Below are positions 60,755 to 64,000 of a stretch of 64,000 bases of DNA, in pieces. The stretch is from VRUE01 sp963695835 (GTDB lineage Bacteria > Actinomycetota > Thermoleophilia > Solirubrobacterales > 70-9). The stretch's first letter is position 1. The number at the start of each line of letters is the position of its first letter. A program made the position numbers and the translations under genes. The notes beneath the pieces were generated by a model. It saw only the letters and a list, made by a program, of their open reading frames with translations. It made no database searches and was not told where the DNA came from. Location of the stretch: contig CAVOHR010000001.1 of NCBI GenBank assembly GCA_963695835.1, positions 1,054,001-1,118,000 of the forward strand, in the 5' to 3' direction.

Positions 60755-62056
60755 TCAGGGCCTCCGATCTGGACTGGACAGAACGTCTGCGGGAATTAAC
60801 TCCACCATAACCTCGTCGGCGGCGTCAACCTCCCCTGGGCGTACTTTTGCGCCGTCGGCGCCCCACTTCCTCCCCAGCAGCGGGGCGAAAACGGCGACGA
60901 TCGCGAAGATCCCGCCGGCGGCGACGAAGAAGGTCGCGCGCGGTGAGAGCAAGGATGCGATCGCACCGCCGAGCAGGAAGCCGACGCCCGGCATCGCCGC
61001 CCCGGTCGATTCGAGCACGCTCATCACCCGTGCCTGCATGTTGGCCGCAGTCAGTTCCTGGACCGCGCTGACCGTCGCCACCCACTGCACGCCGTTGCCG
61101 GCCCCGCCGACGGCGGCGGCGACGCAGGCGACGGCGAGGGAGGGGGCGATCGCCATGCCGAGATAGCCGAGCCCGACGATCAACGTGCTGAAGAAGAGTT
61201 GGTAGGACAGCGGCGCCCGCCTGATCGTCGCGAAGACGAGGCTTCCCAGCACCATCCCGACCCCCCAGCCGGCCAGCAGCAGCCCGTAGCCGGTGTCGCC
61301 GGCACCGAGCGTTTCCTTCGCGTAGATCACCTCGACCGGCAGGACCGCGGCGAAGAAGACGAAGGCGAGTCCCTCGGCGACCAGCAACCTGCGCAGCTGC
61401 GCCTGCCTGCGGATGTAGACGAATCCTGCCCGCAGGCGTTCTCGCATCCGCCCCGGCTCCGGCGTTGCCTGCGGCAGGCGGCCGGCGGTCAGCAGGATCC
61501 AGGCGATCGCGTAGAAGGAGATCGCGTCGAGCAGCAGCGCGCTCTGCACGCCGAAGCCGGCGACGACGAGCCCGGCGAGGGCCGGCCCGACGGCGGCGCC
61601 GCCGGTGAAGGCGACGTTGAGGATCGCGTTGCCAGACCGCAGCTCGTCGGCCGAGGCGAGCATCTCGACGGTGACCGCGCGGGTCAGGCTGCGCCCGGTC
61701 AGGGCGAGCGCGCCGTCGATCGCGCCGACCGCAAGCACCGCGGCCAGCGAGAAATGGGCGGCGAGCAGGGCCAGAGCGGCGAAGGCCGCGGCCTCGCCCG
61801 CGTAGAGGGTCGGCAGCACGAAGCGGGGCGGCGGCTGCTCGGCCCGGGCGACGAGGACGGGGGCGAGGATCGCCGGCACGAACCTGGTCCCGACGAAGAG
61901 CCCGGCGGTAGCCAGAGCGCTGCCGGTGCGGTCGAAGACCAGCACCGAGAGGGCGACGATCCCCATCCAGTCGCCCAGCTCGTTGACCGCGTAGGAGATC
62001 ACAAGCCGCCTGAAGGCGGGCTTGCGGAGCGGCTCGATCAGAGCTGGTCTGGGCAT
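60755..62056 (-). CDS. MFS transporter (MFS_3 / enterobactin-exporter type)
   Basis: 433 residues, 12 helices. N-terminal FRRLVISYAVNELGDWMGIVALSVLVFDRTGSALATAGLF and FTGGAAVGPALAGLVVAGFG are typical of the MFS_3 group of exporters. First gene of the unit, followed after 1 base by the oligopeptide SBP gene. Two direct copies of GTGAGTTCTA lie just upstream. Exporter plus importer in one operon hints at recycling or self-protection, which is inference. Confidence 0.88.
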   Translation of the reverse strand: MPRPALIEPLRKPAFRRLVISYAVNELGDWMGIVALSVLVFDRTGSALATAGLFVGTRFVPAILAPVLVARAEQPPPRFVLPTLYAGEAAAFAALALLAAHFSLAAVLAVGAIDGALALTGRSLTRAVTVEMLASADELRSGNAILNVAFTGGAAVGPALAGLVVAGFGVQSALLLDAISFYAIAWILLTAGRLPQATPEPGRMRERLRAGFVYIRRQAQLRRLLVAEGLAFVFFAAVLPVEVIYAKETLGAGDTGYGLLLAGWGVGMVLGSLVFATIRRAPLSYQLFFSTLIVGLGYLGMAIAPSLAVACVAAAVGGAGNGVQWVATVSAVQELTAANMQARVMSVLESTGAAMPGVGFLLGGAIASLLSPRATFFVAAGGIFAIVAVFAPLLGRKWGADGAKVRPGEVDAADEVMVELIPADVLSSPDRRP

Positions 62057-62064
62057 CCGAGAGT

Positions 62065-62133
62065 GTGAGTTCTACGTAGCTTCTGGACGTGAGTTCTAGG
62101 TAGTTCTGCACAATATTTCCTGCAGATGCACAA
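62065..62133. promoter_or_regulatory. direct repeats upstream of the MFS/opp operon
   Basis: GTGAGTTCTA at 62065-62074 and 62089-62098 (24-base spacing), and TGCACAA at 62107-62113 and 62127-62133 (20-base spacing). Spacings of about two helical turns suggest regulator binding sites. No regulator identified. Confidence 0.4.
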
Positions 62134-62230
62134 CTTTTCGCGAACTTGTGCTAGAACCTTGCCAAGCATCTGACGAGTTCAGCATGGAAGCGCACCGACA
62201 AGGGCTTCAACCTAAAGGAGGGAACCGGAC

Positions 62231-62248
62231 ATGGCTTGGAAACACTAG
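62231..62248 (+). CDS. five-codon mini-ORF with ideal ribosome site
   Basis: ATG GCT TGG AAA CAC TAG (MAWKH). AAAGGAGGG at 62214-62222 lies 8 bases before the ATG. A 26-bp palindrome terminator follows at 62298. Possibly a leader peptide or part of a small RNA of about 100 bases. No promoter assigned. Confidence 0.3.
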   Translation: MAWKH

Positions 62249-62297
62249 GGAACTTCCGCGAGGCGAGCCAGGCTAGAGCGCTCGTCCTTACTTCTTT

Positions 62298-62323
62298 CGA
62301 AGGGCACCCGCGGGTGCCCTTCG
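62298..62323. terminator. 26-bp perfect palindrome terminator
   Basis: CGAAGGGCACCCG followed at once by CGGGTGCCCTTCG. It folds to a strong hairpin with a few T residues after it. It closes the short transcript that contains the mini-ORF and insulates the HD-GYP gene from the divergent MFS operon. Confidence 0.7.
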
Positions 62324-62434
62324 TGTTTCGGCGTCGGGTTCGAGGGGCACGCGGCCAGCGGGGTTTCCTGGCGCTCTGCACGACGCCGGTCATTACGACC
62401 GCGCTGCTTGTAAGAGACCTCCTAAAAGGGTAAT

Positions 62435-62501
62435 TTCCGCGGTCGACCACACCCGCATCGGCCTGAATCTCTGACGCAGGAGAAAAGTCGTTCCCGCGGA
62501 A
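62435..62501 (+). other. 5' region of the HD-GYP gene with inverted repeat
   Basis: TTCCGCGG (62435-62442) and CCGCGGAA (62494-62501) could pair around a 51-base interior, upstream of the HD-GYP ATG. The rest of 62324-62523 shows no gene. Possible structured leader; no known riboswitch consensus was recognised. Confidence 0.25.
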
Positions 62502-62523
62502 TCCCTGGCTGGGGACGGCACCG

Positions 62524-63957
62524 ATGGAGGGCTGGAGCATCCCGCAGATGGATAGTAACCGTCCAAGCACCCTGGTCATTGCCGCTGAGGTGATTGGTTT
62601 CGTTGCGGCGGTTGTCGTCGCGATTGTGACGGCGGGAACCGCGAATTGGGACCTGAGCCTGTTCGGGATCCTTCTCGCCTTCTCCATCTTCAGCGACCTG
62701 ACGGCGATCAGCACGACCTCGAAGCTGAAGCTGTCGGGCAGCTTCCTGCCGATGGTGCTGACGATGGTCTTCCTGGGCGGCCTGCCCGCGGCCATCATTG
62801 GTGTCGTCGTCATCGGGGTGGAATTGGCGGGGGGGAAAGGGAAAGCTCCGCACTACGTCCTCAACAACCTCCTCACCTTTGCGACCTTCCCCCTCGTCAG
62901 CGGCCTCGCCTTCCATTGGGTGACGACGAGCGCCGGAATCACGGACTCCCAGCCCGCGTTCTACGCCCTCATCCTCGCCGTCTTCGGGCTTGCGTTGACG
63001 ATCGACTTCACCTTGATCGCCTCCTACTCCTGCTACATGCAGCGCATCTCCTTCCTGAAGACGGTTCGGGACGCGTTCTTCCCCGTGCTGCCCTCCGAGC
63101 TGGCCGCGGCGCTGATGGCCGTCGGCATCGCCTACCTCTACGTTCAGATCGGGCTGGGGAGCATCGCCCTCTTCGCCGTCGTCCTCGTCACCTTCCAGTA
63201 CCTGCTCCGCGCCCTGCTGCTCTCCCAGCAGCGGGCGGAGGAGCTCGAGGTGCGGTCCAAGCAGCTGGCCAGCTTCCAGGTCGGGATGCTGAGCGCGATG
63301 CTGCGCACGCTCGATCTGCGCGACCAGATGACCGCCCGCCACAGCGCCGCCGTCGCCCGCTACTCGCGGGCGATCGCGCAGCGCGCCGGCTACTCGCGCC
63401 GCGAGGAGGAGCTGGTCCACATCGCCGCGCTGCTGCACGACATCGGCAAGTTCATCCTCCCCGACCGGATCCTGAAGGCGAACGTGCCGCTGACCGACGA
63501 AGACTGGATGCTGATCCGCCGCCATCCCCAGCAGGGCGCCCGCGTGGTTTCCTCGCTGGACGGCTACGGGCCGGTGGCCGAGATCATCCTCGCCCACCAC
63601 GAGCGGATCGACGGCAAGGGCTATCCGCGCGGCCTCGAAGGCGACGCCATCCCCGAGCTGGCACGGATCATCTCCGTCGCCGATACCTACGACGTGATGA
63701 CGGCGCGCGACTCCTACCGCACGCCGACCTCCAGCTACGAGGCGATCCAGGAGCTGCGGCGGGTCGCCGGCAGGCAGCTCGACGCCCGCTTCGTCGAGGT
63801 CTTCATCGAGCTGCTCGAGGGCAAGGACGTCTCCTTCCGCCACGGCGAGGAGGCCGACTTCGAGAAAGAGCTGGCGCTGGAGGCGCGGATCGCCGAGACG
63901 GCGAGCCCGGGCGCCGACTTCGGCCGCTTCCAGGTTCCGGGGGTCAGCGTCGGCTAG
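62524..63957 (+). CDS. membrane HD-GYP domain c-di-GMP phosphodiesterase
   Basis: 477 residues. About seven N-terminal helices (20-240), then an HD-GYP domain: DQMTARHSAAVARYSRAIA, LLHDIGKFILPD, HPQQG, HHERIDGKGYPRG and RIISVADTYDVMTA. All HD and GYP residues are present, so hydrolysis of cyclic di-GMP is expected. Could act on the signal sensed by the PilZ transferase at 19.9 kb (inference). ATG 62548 is an alternative. Confidence 0.92.
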   Translation: MEGWSIPQMDSNRPSTLVIAAEVIGFVAAVVVAIVTAGTANWDLSLFGILLAFSIFSDLTAISTTSKLKLSGSFLPMVLTMVFLGGLPAAIIGVVVIGVELAGGKGKAPHYVLNNLLTFATFPLVSGLAFHWVTTSAGITDSQPAFYALILAVFGLALTIDFTLIASYSCYMQRISFLKTVRDAFFPVLPSELAAALMAVGIAYLYVQIGLGSIALFAVVLVTFQYLLRALLLSQQRAEELEVRSKQLASFQVGMLSAMLRTLDLRDQMTARHSAAVARYSRAIAQRAGYSRREEELVHIAALLHDIGKFILPDRILKANVPLTDEDWMLIRRHPQQGARVVSSLDGYGPVAEIILAHHERIDGKGYPRGLEGDAIPELARIISVADTYDVMTARDSYRTPTSSYEAIQELRRVAGRQLDARFVEVFIELLEGKDVSFRHGEEADFEKELALEARIAETASPGADFGRFQVPGVSVG

Positions 63958-63981
63958 ACGAGCGTCGGTTACGGTTGCGCG

Positions 63982-64000
63982 ATGCGCGCGGTCACCTTTC
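63982..64000 (+). CDS. start of a gene running off the window, possibly zinc alcohol dehydrogenase
   Basis: ATG followed by codons for RAVTF to the edge. The TACGGT box 8 bases upstream fits a leaderless start. MRAVTF is a common beginning of zinc-dependent alcohol dehydrogenases, but six codons cannot establish this. Confidence 0.25.

Noticed and set aside
62435..62501. Known riboswitch (c-di-GMP, c-di-AMP) before the HD-GYP gene
   Set aside because: The 8-bp inverted repeat is visible but none of the conserved core motifs of these riboswitches could be matched.
1..64000. CRISPR arrays, insertion sequences, rRNA genes and replication origins
   Set aside because: Reading both strands showed no regularly spaced repeats, no transposase or integrase motifs, no rRNA segments and no DnaA-box clusters.

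Overview
The window is GC-rich, densely packed bacterial DNA. Several traits point to an actinobacterium: starts that look leaderless (a TANNNT -10 box 7-9 bases before ATG/GTG), an F420-type (Ddn-like) nitroreductase, a FolE2 cyclohydrolase, a short group 1 sigma factor and LuxR/TetR/MerR regulators. The overall flavour is Thermoleophilia (Solirubrobacterales-like). That placement is inference from gene style only.

Layout. 0-10.8 kb: a minus-strand rpiA / FAD oxidoreductase / Dph6-like unit diverges from a plus-strand central-carbon and respiration operon (transketolase, transaldolase, Pgi, CydA, CydB, HAD phosphatase). 10.8-16.2 kb: lipid modification (CFA synthase divergent from a delta-9 desaturase), a large membrane protein and a metallo-beta-lactamase hydrolase. 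16.2-22 kb: universal stress protein, secreted subtilase, TadA, two tRNA-Ser genes, a DoxX-Rieske fusion and a cellulose-synthase-like transferase with a PilZ domain.

22.0-33.0 kb is a genomic island. The 42 bases from the anticodon arm to the T arm of the intact tRNA-Ser(CGA) recur as a 3' tRNA fragment at 32961. The island carries a two-component system, a MacAB-like efflux operon preceded by the same 11-bp-spaced direct repeat as the two-component operon, two exported proteins, and decayed defence genes: a tail resembling type I restriction HsdR, an internally deleted antiphage-type dCTP deaminase, and an AbiEi-like regulator with an operator palindrome and two unknown small genes instead of AbiEii. 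No integrase was seen. A second, 0.5-kb element (37771-38299) sits at tRNA-Thr(CGU) and carries an XRE regulator.

33-42 kb: membrane protein, RTX-like protein, a convergent GAF histidine kinase / LuxR regulator pair, lipoprotein, a ThiF-like enzyme with an N-terminal PqqD/RRE-like region, two related ArsR-type regulators, a family 5 uracil-DNA glycosylase, and a 19-residue peptide gene with its own ribosome site and terminator. 42-50 kb: ferritin-like lipoprotein, MMPL transporter, PgsA, FolE2, principal sigma factor, nitroreductase, and an ORF in which tRNA-Tyr lies exactly in frame between a PD-(D/E)XK nuclease and an AbrB-like domain. 50-64 kb: MerR and three TetR regulators, tandem dCTP deaminase, ATP-dependent DNA ligase, an MFS plus oligopeptide ABC operon, and an HD-GYP protein.

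Nine genes (tkt, pgi, cydA, cydB, the beta-lactamase-fold hydrolase, the stress protein, the subtilase, the RTX protein and a lipoprotein) contain 17 frame breaks, all net +1. One further break, in the LuxR regulator, is net -1. They all fall in 3.2-17.7 kb and 34.1-37.4 kb, with none in the island or after 38 kb. Consensus errors are the likeliest cause. The strongest candidates for new biology are the tRNA-Tyr-containing nuclease ORF, the AbiEi three-gene cassette, and the small peptide with the ThiF enzyme nearby.
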